64,000 nt of DNA, from assembly GCA_004352715.1 (NCBI GenBank), contig SCFE01000002.1:5784595-5848594 (forward strand). The letters are read 5' to 3'. A model generated the notes under the pieces. It was not told where the DNA came from and did not search any database. It saw only the letters and a program-made list of their open reading frames with translations. This stretch comes from Hofstenia miamia (Eukaryota; Xenacoelomorpha; Acoela). Both the position numbers and the translations under genes were made by a program. Positions within the stretch are counted from its first letter, which is position 1. Each line of letters starts with the position of its first letter. Below are positions 36,793 to 49,491 of the stretch, in pieces.

Positions 36793-37396
36793 ATGGGATA
36801 TCTTTCTAATACCTACAGCGTTTTTTTAATAATAGTATTTATTTGCGACGTGAAATTAAGCTTTGAATCTATTGTTACTACTAGATATTTAAACTTATTA
36901 ACAGGTATAACAGATGTATTATTGAATAGTCAGAGATGCCCGTTTTTTCTAAAAGGTTGCATTATGCAAAATTAAGTTTTTTTCGTGTTAATACGCAATC
37001 TATGCATGCCAAAATAGTTGCTCAATTTTATATAATTCGTTTCAATAACTTTTACAGCTTTATCTAAGGATTTATTTCCACAGTAAATAGATGTATCATC
37101 GGCGTATTGTGTTATTTCGAAGTCAGTAATTTCCTTCATGTCATTCACATAAATATTAAAAGCAGGGGACCCAGTATGGTTCCTTGAGGTACACCATTAT
37201 TGACAGACAACCAATTTGAAAAAGTATCATTCAATTTAACTCGCTGAAGTCTATGACTTAAGTAATTAGATATAAGGTGAGCACTGTTAAGAGAAAAACC
37301 AATATTATTTAATTTTTTTTAAATATCTCATTATTAATAGAATCGAATGCTTTTGAGAGGTCTAGACAGGCAATCGCAACAAATTTATTAGAGTCC
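36793..37396 (-). pseudogene. LINE reverse-transcriptase remnant, minus strand, block A copy
   Basis: The minus strand reads CLDLSKAFDSINNEI, then NGVPQGTILGPLL, then ITQYADDTSIYCG, then VNKFKYLVVTIDSKLNF. These are standard motifs of non-LTR retrotransposon reverse transcriptases (fingers/palm, PQG-T-LGPLLF, YADD, and the thumb-side FKYLG-T-D). A one-base deletion breaks the frame right after GPLL and others follow. The class looks like the Jockey/CR1 side of LINEs. Confidence 0.82.
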
Positions 37397-38230
37397 AATT
37401 ACGCCGATGACACAATAATATTTCACTCTAGTAACTCTGGAAGATTCAGTAGATATAATTGAAAAAAATTGTACATTAGCAAATTTTTATGCATCATACA
37501 AACTAACAATTAATACTTCAAAAACACAATTTTGTATAATAAAAAGTAAAAATGCACACTACGTTTCAATAAGGAAACTATAAAACAAATTACTCATTTT
37601 AAAAATCTAGGGGTTATTTTCGACTGCAACTTAAGTTTCATAAGCAATTAGATAGCATAGTAAAAAAATGGCAGTTGCACTTACAGCAATAAGTAATTTT
37701 TTTTACTTTCTAAGTATTAATGCAAACATTCAGCTTATTCATGCCTTAGTCTTAAGTCATCTAAATTATGCTTGCATATTATATACAGAAATTGATACAA
37801 ACTATCTCTGAAAATTTGAAATACAAACAAATTTGTCAATTAATATTACAATTGGCTGCATGAAGAAAAAACTATCAGTTTACGATGAATTCAAAGGAAA
37901 CTTTTCGAAACCAATAATGACAATTTATAAAACATCTTTATGTATGTTCTACAAAATTCTTAAAAAAAATCGCTCCTTACAATTCAACAAACTTCCCAAG
38001 TTTTAGAACTCCAAATTTTTATAGTAAATGCACCTTAGTGATAAGGCAAGCAAAATCGAAGAAAAAACAAATGCAAAATTATTTTATTAATACCTCAATC
38101 TGACTTTGGAATGCATACAGAAATTAGAATTAGAAAGCCAATCTCTGAAAACCTCTAAAACTAAAATAACACAATTATTAAATCGCATAGACCTGAATCG
38201 TTCGAATATAAGTGAAGAGGTTTAAAATTT
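37397..38230 (+). pseudogene. LINE reverse-transcriptase 3' remnant, plus strand, block A copy
   Basis: The plus strand begins abruptly at YADDTIIFHSSNSG and continues in broken frames through a THFKNLGVIFDCNLSF motif to a decayed C-terminal region near 38230. It is a different LINE copy from the minus-strand one it abuts at about 37396/37397. The equivalent in block C extends further upstream. Confidence 0.78.
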
Positions 38231-38300
38231 ATTAACGCTGACTATATTAGTAAAAGAAATACCGTTATTTAAGTGTAATTAAAATTTTCTTGTAAATTCT

Positions 38301-38354
38301 ATATATATATATATAATGTATATATAGTAGTGTATATATATATATATATATACA
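38301..38354. repeat. (TA)n microsatellite beside E5 donor
   Basis: An interrupted TA run immediately downstream of E5 on the minus strand; repeated at 51000-51052 and 60868-60922. Confidence 0.92.
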
Positions 38355-38366
38355 GGAATAATGTAC

Positions 38367-38763
38367 CGTCGTGATGAGTGAACACGGAAGTATTGGAAGA
38401 GGGGGACAAATGACTATCATCACTTAAAGATGATTTTGCTAATTTTAGTTGTTCTTTTAATTGTTCGATTTCAACAATCTTTTGCCTATTTGCATCCTCA
38501 CGGAGCTGCTTCTCCTTCTCAATGTCATTGAGGGCTTCATTTAGTTGCATTTGCAGCAAATCATTGTCTCCCTGCAAAGATTCAATTTTAGATTTTAGGG
38601 AGCTCTCAATGTTTCGAAGTTCTTCATACTCAATCTTCATTTCATTAATTTCGAAAGATCCATGCTGATTTATGATGGCTGCGTATTCAGTTGGTGACAT
38701 TTCAGACATTGGCGAGCTTTGAGTACCACTGTCTACTGATTTTGGACTGGCAGGTTTTTCCAA
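38367..38763 (-). CDS. Coiled-coil gene exon E5, block A copy, intact
   Basis: This is the largest exon, 397 nt, starting in phase 0 at a TTG (Leu) codon straight after the TTTAG acceptor and ending one base into a codon. A Ser/Pro/Thr-rich linker (PKSVDSGTQSSPMSEMSPTE) is followed by about 75 residues of coiled coil and a second Ser-rich linker. The donor is an unusual GTACAT and abuts a (TA)n tract, so the apparent read-through into Tyr-Ile repeats is intron. Reading starts at the acceptor, not at a Met. Confidence 0.88.
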
Positions 38764-39342
38764 CTAAATGTGTTTGTTAACACCAGATTTATATAAATTC
38801 GTTAGGTTAAAGTTAATTCAATAGCTGAAAAACTTAAAACTAGTGCAAATGTAGAATCTTATTGACATCCTTGATGCTTCAAAAATCGCAATTTTTGAAA
38901 TCATTTATGATTTATGACTTCTTGGGGATGGGCTAAGATATTCTAAATATATAAATAACTATTTGTTAAATCATAATTTGTTGGTTTGTTTATAACATTA
39001 ATGTAACAGTTGGAAAACGTGCATAAATATATTTACAACATTTTTTTATGTCTAAAAAAGTCATTTTAGCCTGAAATTTAACACAAATGTTTTTATATTT
39101 TTTCTAAAGATACGCCTTCATCCTTTCTTAGTTGATAAATTATCTCTATATATCACTAGTTTCAATTACAAATTCATGTCGCCCCTATTTTCCAATAAAT
39201 GTCAGCTTCATTGTACATGAAATCTATTTTTACCAATAGTAAAAGAACTGTCTAATCTTTTCTGTTGTCCGCTCAAGCAAATTGGCACCACCATTTCTTA
39301 CTTATCGGGTTATGCTTACTAAATCAGAGAAATTAAAAATAC

Positions 39343-39549
39343 CTTAAGTCGCATTTCCTCGATAACGTCATATAATGAGGTCTTTTCCTTTTCAATGAAT
39401 TCATTTTGGAACTTTAGTGATTCAATCTCTTGATCACGCAACTCGAGGTCTGCATTAAGTTTCCCCTCAGTTTCTTTCAAAAGATCTTCTAATCGATCAC
39501 AATCAAATTTATAGTCTTTTAGCTCCTTGTAGAGATGATGATTGTCATC
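39343..39549 (-). CDS. Coiled-coil gene exon E4, block A copy
   Basis: This exon is 207 nt (69 codons), phase 0 to phase 0, with acceptor TTTAG and donor AAG|GTATTT. It encodes a continuous charged coiled coil (start DDNHHLYKELKDYKF, end YDVIEEMRLK). It joins E5 directly at a codon boundary. Copies are at 52104-52310 (B) and 62690-62896 (C). Confidence 0.85.
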
Positions 39550-39601
39550 CTAAATGACTAGGAGTTAAGTTCAAGATAGGTCATCTGATTTAGAATTTTA
39601 C

Positions 39602-39750
39602 CTCAAGTGCATGCATCTTCTTAAGCAAGCCATCGACGGTATTTTCACAGCTCTCGTTTACGTAATCTTTAGTGATAGTGCCTTCCTCAATTAACTTCTC
39701 CAAAACTGATTGCAATCTAACTTTATCATCTTCCAAGAATTGAATAAGTC
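39602..39750 (-). CDS. Coiled-coil gene exon E3, block A copy
   Basis: This exon is 149 nt with acceptor CCTTAG and donor GTAAAA. After the split codon it encodes 49 residues starting LIQFLEDDKVRL, a helical segment containing two Cys-free heptad runs and one Cys. It needs one base from the preceding exon: E2 supplies it, E9 cannot. Copies lie at 52363-52511 (B) and 62949-63097 (C). Confidence 0.8.
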
Positions 39751-40523
39751 CTAAGGTAGGCATATAAAACTCATGAGAACTTATAATCTTTTAGAAAGGT
39801 AGGTAGTTATAGCATTCCATGTTTATGTTCATGGGAAAAACTTTACTTTCCATAAATATTAATGTCGTACAATGAGTGGTATTATAGTTTTCCATTTTTG
39901 GTACCAAATTATTGAAATCAATAACATCCCACTTTCATAATTTTACAGCAATATTGCTTTAATACTGGGAAATAGGTGTTGGAGAACATCAATTGTTAAC
40001 AGTATAGATCATTTTTAAGAGTTTGATTGAATTGAGGATCGAATATAGTTTTTTAAGTTTAAGAATTTTGGTATCATAAATGCATTTTTGCTTTCAAATA
40101 CTTATCCAATATTATGTTAAATACACTCAAAAATTTTTTTACCATGCCATTCTTTGTTTTGAAATCTAAAAAGTTAATAGCTTTTAGTCATACGCGGATT
40201 TAAATTAAATATTATTTTGTCTTATATGTTATATTTAATTCAATACGAATGTCTGGATCTAAACATTTAATTGTAACTTCGAAATGTAACTTCATTGACA
40301 CACTTCACTATGAGCAATAATTGATTTGAATTTCTCATTAAAATCATTCAAATCTTTGCTATAGTTCTTGATTTATATTTGCGGTATCAAATTATTTCTC
40401 AATTTTCCAAGTTCATTAAAACGTTCAACATATTTCTGTAATAATTAATTAAATTTGTAGGATAGTAAGTTCAAATTTTTATTTATATCCGTAATGCTTC
40501 ATTAATCTTCATTGTGTGAAGTG

Positions 40524-41542
40524 AATATATATATATATATATNNNNNNNNNNNNNNNNNNNNNNNNNNNNNNNNNNNNNNNNNNNNNNNNNNNNNNNNNN
40601 NNNNNNNNNNNNNNNNNNNNNNNNNNNNNNNNNNNNNNNNNNNNNNNNNNNNNNNNNNNNNNNNNNNNNNNNNNNNNNNNNNNNNNNNNNNNNNNNNNNN
40701 NNNNNNNNNNNNNNNNNNNNNNNNNNNNNNNNNNNNNNNNNNNNNNNNNNNNNNNNNNNNNNNNNNNNNNNNNNNNNNNNNNNNNNNNNNNNNNNNNNNN
40801 NNNNNNNNNNNNNNNNNNNNNNNNNNNNNNNNNNNNNNNNNNNNNNNNNNNNNNNNNNNNNNNNNNNNNNNNNNNNNNNNNNNNNNNNNNNNNNNNNNNN
40901 NNNNNNNNNNNNNNNNNNNNNNNNNNNNNNNNNNNNNNNNNNNNNNNNNNNNNNNNNNNNNNNNNNNNNNNNNNNNNNNNNNNNNNNNNNNNNNNNNNNN
41001 NNNNNNNNNNNNNNNNNNNNNNNNNNNNNNNNNNNNNNNNNNNNNNNNNNNNNNNNNNNNNNNNNNNNNNNNNNNNNNNNNNNNNNNNNNNNNNNNNNNN
41101 NNNNNNNNNNNNNNNNNNNNNNNNNNNNNNNNNNNNNNNNNNNNNNNNNNNNNNNNNNNNNNNNNNNNNNNNNNNNNNNNNNNNNNNNNNNNNNNNNNNN
41201 NNNNNNNNNNNNNNNNNNNNNNNNNNNNNNNNNNNNNNNNNNNNNNNNNNNNNNNNNNNNNNNNNNNNNNNNNNNNNNNNNNNNNNNNNNNNNNNNNNNN
41301 NNNNNNNNNNNNNNNNNNNNNNNNNNNNNNNNNNNNNNNNNNNNNNNNNNNNNNNNNNNNNNNNNNNNNNNNNNNNNNNNNNNNNNNNNNNNNNNNNNNN
41401 NNNNNNNNNNNNNNNNNNNNNNNNNNNNNNNNNNNNNNNNNNNNNNNNNNNNNNNNNNNNNNNNNNNNNNNNNNNNNNNNNNNNNNNNNNNNNNNNNNNN
41501 NNNNNNNNNNNNNNNNNNNNNNNNNNNNNNNNNNNNNNNNNN
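40524..41542. other. (TA)n tract ending in a 1,000-N gap
   Basis: N runs from 40543 to 41542, exactly 1,000 bases, a conventional scaffolding-gap size. The left flank is a TA run; the right flank is unrelated mobile-element sequence at the start of block B. Confidence 0.97.
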
Positions 41543-42055
41543 TTAGATAAACATGTCCTATTTCAATTTCACTGATCAAGACATAGTGTTCTTCCACCAT
41601 AGAATGTCCCTAACATTGGCTCTATGTTTTTCCATCAAAGTATATGCTGCTAATATTATCTTCATATTTTTCTTTACTTTTATTAGTTGCTTTCTTATTT
41701 TGGTTTTATTATTTTATCGATAAACAAATTAAAATCCTCCTTGGTAATTACTCCATAGTCAAACAAAACAGCTGAAGTAATAGCGGTTGGTCTGAAAGAT
41801 GTACCATACCTGTCGGCTTCCATTGTTACAGGAGGTAGGCTAAGTCTCAATTGTTTTATGGTGAAGAATGTTTCAGATTTAATCCCACATCACCATCATG
41901 ATCTGATGAAGCATCACAATTACCTTCAAGATTAGAAATACTTTCTGATTGCATTGACTCAGGAATCATAGATCTTTGTCTTATTGAGCCAATTAAACGC
42001 ATAGTTTTCCTCAATTCTTTTCTTTTAAAAGATTTGTGATGCCTTCTTATCCACT
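41543..42055 (-). repeat. Extra truncated unit of the element ORF remnant, left of block B
   Basis: This 513-bp segment repeats 42426-42938 (offset 883 bp) and 29725-30238. It is cut by the gap on its left. Across its right border the minus-strand frame is open for 99 residues (42155 down to 41856; IINELGYHQQKWIRRHHKSF crosses the join), so two units read through each other. Confidence 0.75.
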
Positions 42056-43097
42056 TTTGCTGATGATAACCAAGCTCATTGATGATTCCCTTTGGCATAG
42101 AATGCAGATTGATTCTTTTGCTGATTTTTTTGAACGCAAAAATGGGTTTTTTCACAACTCTTCAAGCTTTATACTAAGGGGCCACTAAAAGATTTTGATC
42201 CTGTTGTTCTTCTATCAAAATGCTTCAAAATGTAGCGAACAGGGAGTTTATTTGTATGGATCATACATATGCTTCAATGTAGTGATTCTTCAATGATGTC
42301 AAATATTTCTTTATAGGTATTTATACTATCAAATCCACACTTTGATCTATACCGCTTTCTCGGAGAAAGCACACAATGTTATTAGCTATATCATGTGTTT
42401 TACCCGACATGTGGTAATGAGTGCGTTAGATAAACATGTCCTATTTCAATTTCACTGATCAAGACATAGTGTTCTTCCACCATAGAATTTCCCTAACATT
42501 GGCTCTATGTTTTTCCATCAAAGTATATGCTGCTAATATTATCTTCGTATTTTTCTTTACTTTTATTAGTTGCTTTCTTATTTTGGTTTTATTTTTTTAT
42601 CGATAAACAAATTAAAATCCTCCTTGGTAATTACTCCATAGTCAAAAAAAACCACTGAAGCAATAGCGGTTGGTCTGAAAGATGTACCATACCTGTCGGC
42701 TTCCATTGTTACAGGAGGTAGGCTAAGTCTCAATTGTTTTATGGTGAAGAATGTTTCAGATTTAATCCCACATCACCATCATTATCTGATGAAGCATCAC
42801 AATTACCTTCAAGATTAGAAATACTTTCTGATTGCATTGACTCAGCAATCATAGATCTTTGTCTTATGGAGCCAATTAAACGCATAGTTTTCCTCAATTA
42901 TTTTCTTTTAAAAGATTTGTGATGCCTTCTTATCCACTTGTCCTATGACCATAATGCGGTTTGAGCATTGGTCTTTAAGAAATGACAATTCTTCTTTAGG
43001 TATCTTCAAATCTCTGGGCATGTGCAAGCTGTCTCATAGCTGACGTCGTCTTGGGGAAAAAATGCATATTTGCAAGTACGGATATCGAATAATTGTT
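42056..43097 (-). pseudogene. Unclassified mobile-element ORF remnant, block B copy
   Basis: This matches 29358-30400 with few differences; same broken frames. It marks the left edge of the part of block B that corresponds to block A. Confidence 0.5.
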
Positions 43098-43645
43098 CCA
43101 GAGTTTGCAATAGATTTTGCACTGCTTCAGTACTACTCTTTAATCTATTTAGTTCTCTTGCCTAATCAACATATCTCTTTACTCTTTACAGTTGTATAAA
43201 CTGATTTTTCAGGTTGTAAAGAGAATTAAAATTTGCAGTATTGTGATTAATAATGTCAAAGTGCTGTGATGATTTATTTTCTTTTAAACAAAAATAGAAT
43301 CTTCTCACATTTCTATTAGTTGGAGAGGTTCCTTGGGATTATTCAGGTTTTGGAAGCTCAAAGGTCTCCACACACATGATTTATTCTGCATAAAATTTGT
43401 GCATAATATGTGAAAATTGAACTGTAAACAACACCGTCAACAAAATGGCGTTTTACGTTAACATGACCGTAAAGCAATTGCCTAACTTGCACTCGGAATA
43501 AATACACGAATAAATGTTAATGGGGAAGTTTACTTTTCTGCAATTTTGAAATATTAAATTTGAACTACATTGTTAATGAATTTATGCATATTTATTTGTA
43601 AGTGGTATAAATTTATCCCAATAGTTTTTGATATCTAATTTTATA

Positions 43646-44415
43646 TTGCTGCGTTCAATAAGTCTTGCAAGTGATCTCATGATTTCCTACCCCGTTAAGG
43701 CAAAATATTAGTTTTCCACTCAAAGATGATATAACATGGAAGTTTGAATCCGGAAAAAAAATTCAATTCAGTTCCAAATGTGTTGTCTACGAGCAAAAAG
43801 AGTGAGAGTTATCAAGCCCCTGCAACGAATTTATTTATTAAATGGAAAATTAAGAATTGAGCGCGGTGTCATACCTCAAGCGAGACCACAGCTTTCTTTC
43901 AAAGGAGAAAAGTGGAACTCGTTCCTCAATCTCCATATTCACCCGATCTCAACATGTGCGATCGCCTCATCAACCACAAGTTAAACGAACACGTGCGTCA
44001 ACTTGACCTTAACTCGCCTGAAGAAGTGACTAGTGCCGCGTTGGACTATTTGTGGAGCATCCCCGAATTTGCCTTCGAAGAAGAACTCCCGAAACTCAAA
44101 CGCCATTGCCATCGTGTGTGTGAGTTGAGTGGCAATTACGTCCCTGACTAGAACTTTTTTCTTTGGTCTATTGATCAATAAAGATGCTTTTTCATCTCTG
44201 GAAATTCATTTTTTCTTTAATAAATAAATTCGTTGCATGCGCTTGATAACTGCTCACTCTTTTTGCTCTTAGACAACACATTTGGAACTGAATTAAAATT
44301 TTTTTTCGGAATTCAAACATCCATGTCATAGGTCATCTTCGAGTGGAAAACTAATATTGTGCATTAGTGCGTAGGAAATCATGAACTCACTTGCAAGACT
44401 TATTAAACGCAGCAA
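43646..44415 (+). mobile_element. Mariner-derived element with long terminal inverted repeats, block B copy
   Basis: This is 770 bp, TA-flanked, with the same structure as the block A copy. Here the transposase fragment (43912-44151) is open for 79 residues from the fragment start to its natural-looking stop after NYVPD, with TGG where block A has TGA. Confidence 0.8.
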
Positions 44416-44582
44416 TATATTCAAATTATCTTCAATTTAATAAGTAGGATTGAAAGGGTTAAATTCATTATTAGAAGCAGACATAACCAAAATGGTTGTT
44501 TCATACCTGCAAGCCCAACAAACAGAGTTTATTTTAATTTCTTATGGTCACAATTATCTTATCTTATAAATAAATTGCCTAC

Positions 44583-44702
44583 CGTACTAACGTCTTGTGT
44601 TTGAACCTTCGGAGTAGCTTTTGGAGAGCCTGTTTTTACGTGCTTTAATTCTTTTGGAGATAGATCTAGTGGGCGTTGGTGCTCCAACCTCTCTTCCAGT
44701 TC
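44583..44702 (-). CDS. Coiled-coil gene exon E9, block B copy
   Basis: This copy is 120 nt, phase 0 to phase 0. If spliced to the next E3 downstream (block A) the frame shifts and a stop follows within about 20 codons, so a transcript using this block must jump straight to E10 at 28445. Confidence 0.85.
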
Positions 44703-44778
44703 CTTTAAACATTATATTATTTCGTGATTGTTAAACTTATAAAAATTTGCTTTTTCAAATAAACTTAATCATACATAC

Positions 44779-44904
44779 CCGTATCCTGTCGTTGAGAGAT
44801 TTTTTTTCTTTCGACCAATTCTTTTTATCTAATTTAAATTGAAATTCACAACTTTCTTTTTCAAAATTCAATCGATTTTCCATGTGCTCTTTTTCGTTTT
44901 CAAT
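44779..44904 (-). CDS. Coiled-coil gene exon E8, block B copy
   Basis: This copy is 126 nt, phase 0 to phase 0, with the same sequence as block A by eye. The short introns around it are kept. Confidence 0.85.
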
Positions 44905-44950
44905 CTAAATTTAGTGCAAATGAGTGAACACAGTGAAAGACATTCAATAC

Positions 44951-45076
44951 CGTTGTTATGATTTGCTCTAAATCTGATATTTCGCTGTTTTTCTCCTTCT
45001 TTTCTGATTGATATTTTTCTAGTAATTCCGAATATTCAATGTTTTTCTTCTTAAGCTCATTTTCTACTTCTGATAA
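44951..45076 (-). CDS. Coiled-coil gene exon E7, block B copy
   Basis: This copy is 126 nt, phase 0 to phase 0, with the same sequence as block A by eye. Confidence 0.85.
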
Positions 45077-45450
45077 CTAAAATGTAGAAATTTATTAATT
45101 TTTAAATATTTTTATATTATGTATATATTATAATACGCTTGTTGTTTTTAAAGTATTATAGCAAAACATATCTAACATGTCACTTCAAATATCATTTTAA
45201 GAATTTTAATTTTCAATGTGAAAATATAAATTATTCAATATTTAAATGCTAAACTAAGTTCCTAGTTACTCAATGTATGTAGTTCTCAGACCCCCTAATC
45301 ATACCATTCTTGGAGAAATTCCGCGAGGCGTGGAATGTGTTTGGATAAATGCGGGTGAATCGTTCTCCTTTCCATTTATGAGTCTGTCCATTCTTTCTAT
45401 TGAAGACATCGGCTCGGCGGACTAAAAGATGTTTTATATATGCACTTATT

Positions 45451-45496
<46 letters not shown>

Positions 45497-47229
45497 ATGT
45501 GTTTATGTATATAGCCATTAGAGTGATTTTGCATTTTAGACCTCTCTAAATTTGAAATTGCATTACGTTAATCTCTAGAAGTGCAAGAGTTTTCTAAAAA
45601 TATTTCATGGTAGATATGTCAAGCATGATCTTTCCTTTAGAGTGAGTTAGAGACTTACCAAAACAAATTCATAGGTCACTACACTCTTAATGTTGTCAAT
45701 TTCATTTCTATAACCCGTAAACTGCTATGAAGTGTCTTACCAGGTGCTTTGACTAACGTTTTTGAATAAAATATAACTATGTTTTTAACTTCTTAATGTC
45801 CAAGCACTAACAATAGTAAAATTTGTCAAATCATGTCAATTCTATTAACAGCATTCAACTCTGCTCTGAATAAACAAGCTCAGTTTGGGTGTAATTAGAC
45901 CTGCAACTCATGTGACAATTGTAAACAATATATACTTGTTTTGTCGCATGATATTGGTCTCTAATATATTTCGTGAAGGTACTTTGATATTATGATTTAC
46001 TTAATTCTATTCTTCAAAATTTTTGAAAAAAATTGTAGAACCACCAAACAGTTGCCATATTTCTCATTATCATTAGATAAATCCAAAATTTAAGTGGATA
46101 ATAAAGAGAAAATTTAGCTTCCAATGTATTTTTCTGCAAATCATTTTAAGAAGTAATGCTTTGAATAACTATTCAACTTATTCATATTGAAGGAAAAATT
46201 ATATCTTGCTAAAATATATATTTTATTTAATAAAAAGGCTAAAAAAATATTTGCCATAGCTTTTAATATGAATTAATTTCTTATTTAAAGGTTAATAAAA
46301 AAGGTGTTTTCAACTATTCCTAATGTAATTAAATTATATTTAATATAATTTTTAAATAAATTATAATTAATACCATTAGTAATTAAAATGAAAGTTAGTT
46401 TAATTAAGTTATTGTTATATTTTACAACAATGGATAAATGCTTTTGAACTACAATAAAATATGACTTTGAGTCTCCGTTTTAACGTCACCAACGAATGTC
46501 ATGCGCTAACTTACTTTTTTTCGTGACTGTGCCTGTGTAAAAAAAATTACCGCGAATGCAATAAATGAATTTATGAATATATTTTAGAGAATATATTGTG
46601 GATCATTTGCACTATCTGAGTTTCAATCAAAACCATGAATTTAATTATTGAACTTCTACAGAGTTTTTTGTAAAATTTAATTTGAAAATGTAAAAAAAAT
46701 TTGTAAATAAAAAATGCGCGTGTTTGCTAAGACATAAATTTTTATCAACATAATTTAGGATTTTGTTTTGGAATTTACATTGATATTTACAAATTTATTC
46801 TTTAAGTGCGAAAATTGTTATAATATTTTGAATAGTTTTTCACATATACGTTATTAGATATTTACACTTTCAAATTTAAATTTAGCACAATGTTTTACAT
46901 TAAAAATGCACTTTCTGAAAATTGTCTGTTTCCATTCAACGATATACGCTAATTGCCTATATGTATACATTAATTAAACGATGTACTATTCAGCATCTCG
47001 TTATATGCATGAATACGCAAAATTTTTAGTAACTTTGCTTGATGATTAAGCTAATACTCAAGATTAGTATTAGTAAGAACAATGAAAACCGAAAACTATT
47101 GCTTGCATTTAACATAAAACACGTGCTCTCTTTTTGATAATGAATTCGTCTAATAAATATTGCTGATGTCTTTCTTTCATAATGTTTTATTGATGCATGA
47201 GAAAGGGAAATAAATTATGATTATTTTTG

Positions 47230-47265
<36 letters not shown>

Positions 47266-47274
47266 AAAGCTCAC

Positions 47275-47312
47275 AGGAGGTGGTGATAGGAGATGTTCAT
47301 CTGATGAAGATC
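47275..47312 (-). CDS. Coiled-coil gene micro-exon E6, block B copy
   Basis: This is a 38-nt exon identical in phase and splice signals to the block A copy, and it again lies beside a (TA)n tract. Confidence 0.72.
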
Positions 47313-49491
47313 CTAAAACAAGAAATTTTAATTTAAGAAATATTCACCGAATCCCAGCCTAGATTAATGAAATGTTTTAATTAGCGTTCAGACCTACAAC
47401 TTTGTTCACTTTTTCGAAATTAATGTAAGTTATATTTGTGAACGCAAAAAAACTTTGCTGTGAACTTTTCAAAACAAATTCTGAGTGTCATCATAAACGA
47501 AAGAATCATTAAATAAGCAGCTTAAGCCGCCATAAATTTCTTACTTCCGGTAGGACTTCAGGGATTCTCTTTGATTAAACGCTTGTGTGCAAGATCCATT
47601 TTGCGCATTATCACTCACTGGATAATTATTTACCCACTCATTAATAAGCTAGGGTCCGTGCCGGACATGGACAGAATTGTACGGTCCGGGCATACGGGCT
47701 CTGAAATTTTTGTTCCAAAATATTAATTCTTAAAACGATTTTTTGAAGTAGATTAGGTCAATTGATAGATTCGTATCTATCTATTTTCTATATCTATTCA
47801 TGTATATGTATTTCGTGAAAAACTAACCTTCATGTAGATTTACAACAAAATTTTCAGCATACCACATAAAATATTATACTGAGCTACATAAAATTAACTG
47901 TATTATTCAAAATCAGAGAGTTTCTTTTCACTATAAATTTTTGATATTGTAGTAATATGTCAATGGTGACTTAAGAATAATAGGTTGTGAACTTACAACG
48001 CTCCTTATTATTAGAATTTAATTAATGTACTTTACTTATTTTGTAAGGTCATACAAGAAGTGCACTGTGCTATTTTGATAAATAAAAATTCGTTTCCAGG
48101 AAATGATTAATGAGTGGAACATTAAAATCATTTTCACATTATTTGATGTGTTGTCAATTATTGTGATAAATTAGTAGAACTTGTTTTTGAAACAAAACTT
48201 AAGAATGACTTAATGTACTTATAATTTGGTTTTTGATGTAAACTACATTGATAGCTGTTATGACTGTCAAGCTATTTTAGTTAAGAAGCATTTAGCTACA
48301 GGCACAACGGACTTAAGATGCGCGCACGGACAAACAGATGGGCCTACTTTTATAGTTACGGCCTACGGACAAAGCGCGGGTTTATCGATCGATAAACAAA
48401 CGCAATTGATAAAGCCAGAGAGAGCTAATAGTATATTTAGTAGTCTATGATGGAGCTCATTGAATAAAAACATTGTTTATGAAATGCAAGCATTGAGGGC
48501 TATAACATTAATAATATACACAATTAAAGAGTACAGCAATGATTAATGGTTAGTCGCTGTTTGGGGTCTTTTTTTACCCCAGCCATTTTCAATGCGCATT
48601 TTCTACTAATATACTGGTACCCAGTAACTGAAATTGTGTGACTTTTCCTGAATTTATGTCTAAGCTAATTCCTGAGATTTACTGCTTCAAATATTATAAA
48701 ATGTGCATAGATATTGGTATATACTAGGTGAACGTTGTTTGGGGTCTTCTTTGACCCTAGACTGACTAGCATAATGCCTTTTGATCTTTATGAAAATAAA
48801 TCCTGAGATTTCCGTATGGGAGCAAGAGCCATTTTTATCTACTTGCAGTAGCAAATATCCAGTCAATATCCATTCATTGGGAGGCGTATATCAATGCAAA
48901 AAATGATTTTTTACAAATAAGGAAAATCTATATCATATTAATTGATTTACCACAAAATAATATTTATAAATTTCAACAGAAAATATAGGAATAAGGCTTG
49001 TGTAATTGCTTGACAGAACCAAACCTAGTGTTCTATACTTAGCGGAGGTATTTGTAGTCTCTGATTGCTCTTGTTTTGCATTGCTTAGTGTCTTTTTTAT
49101 CCCAGTTGTCAACTATAATGCATATGTAATTTAAACGAAATTATTTACAATTTTAAATTGAATTGCATAATATGTGACTTTGTGCGCACCCATATATCTT
49201 AATCTGTATTTTAGAGACAGTAATGACTGAATTCCGAACATTACTTACTCTACAAGCACCCTTACCATTTTTCTTGATCAGAAATATTATTTTGATAATA
49301 AAGACATTTTAGAAGCACTACGACAATACTGGGAAAGTAAGCACGTCAATAGGAATATTTCATACTTACACTTACACTTACACAGACACAACTATATTTG
49401 CTAAAATATGTCAATTATGTCATGTATTCACATTTTAAGAGATCATGTTTATACTTTGCTGTAGTATTATATTGTATTAACTTTGTAGAAC

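Larger units (their letters stand above)
29358..40542. repeat. Repeated block A
   Basis: About 11.2 kb is repeated as block B at 42056-53303, nearly base for base (offset 12,697-12,761). It contains exons E9-E3 and the element remnants listed. By eye there are only a few differences per kilobase, fewer towards the right. Confidence 0.95.

Noticed and set aside
36793-36975. Plus-strand frame of 60 codons (copy at 49492)
   Set aside because: Antisense of the LINE reverse-transcriptase remnant.
40509-41600. Long open frames spanning the N gap (also 53263-54388 and 58381-59481)
   Set aside because: They are open only because N codons are not stops; the rest is TA-repeat translation (Tyr-Ile).
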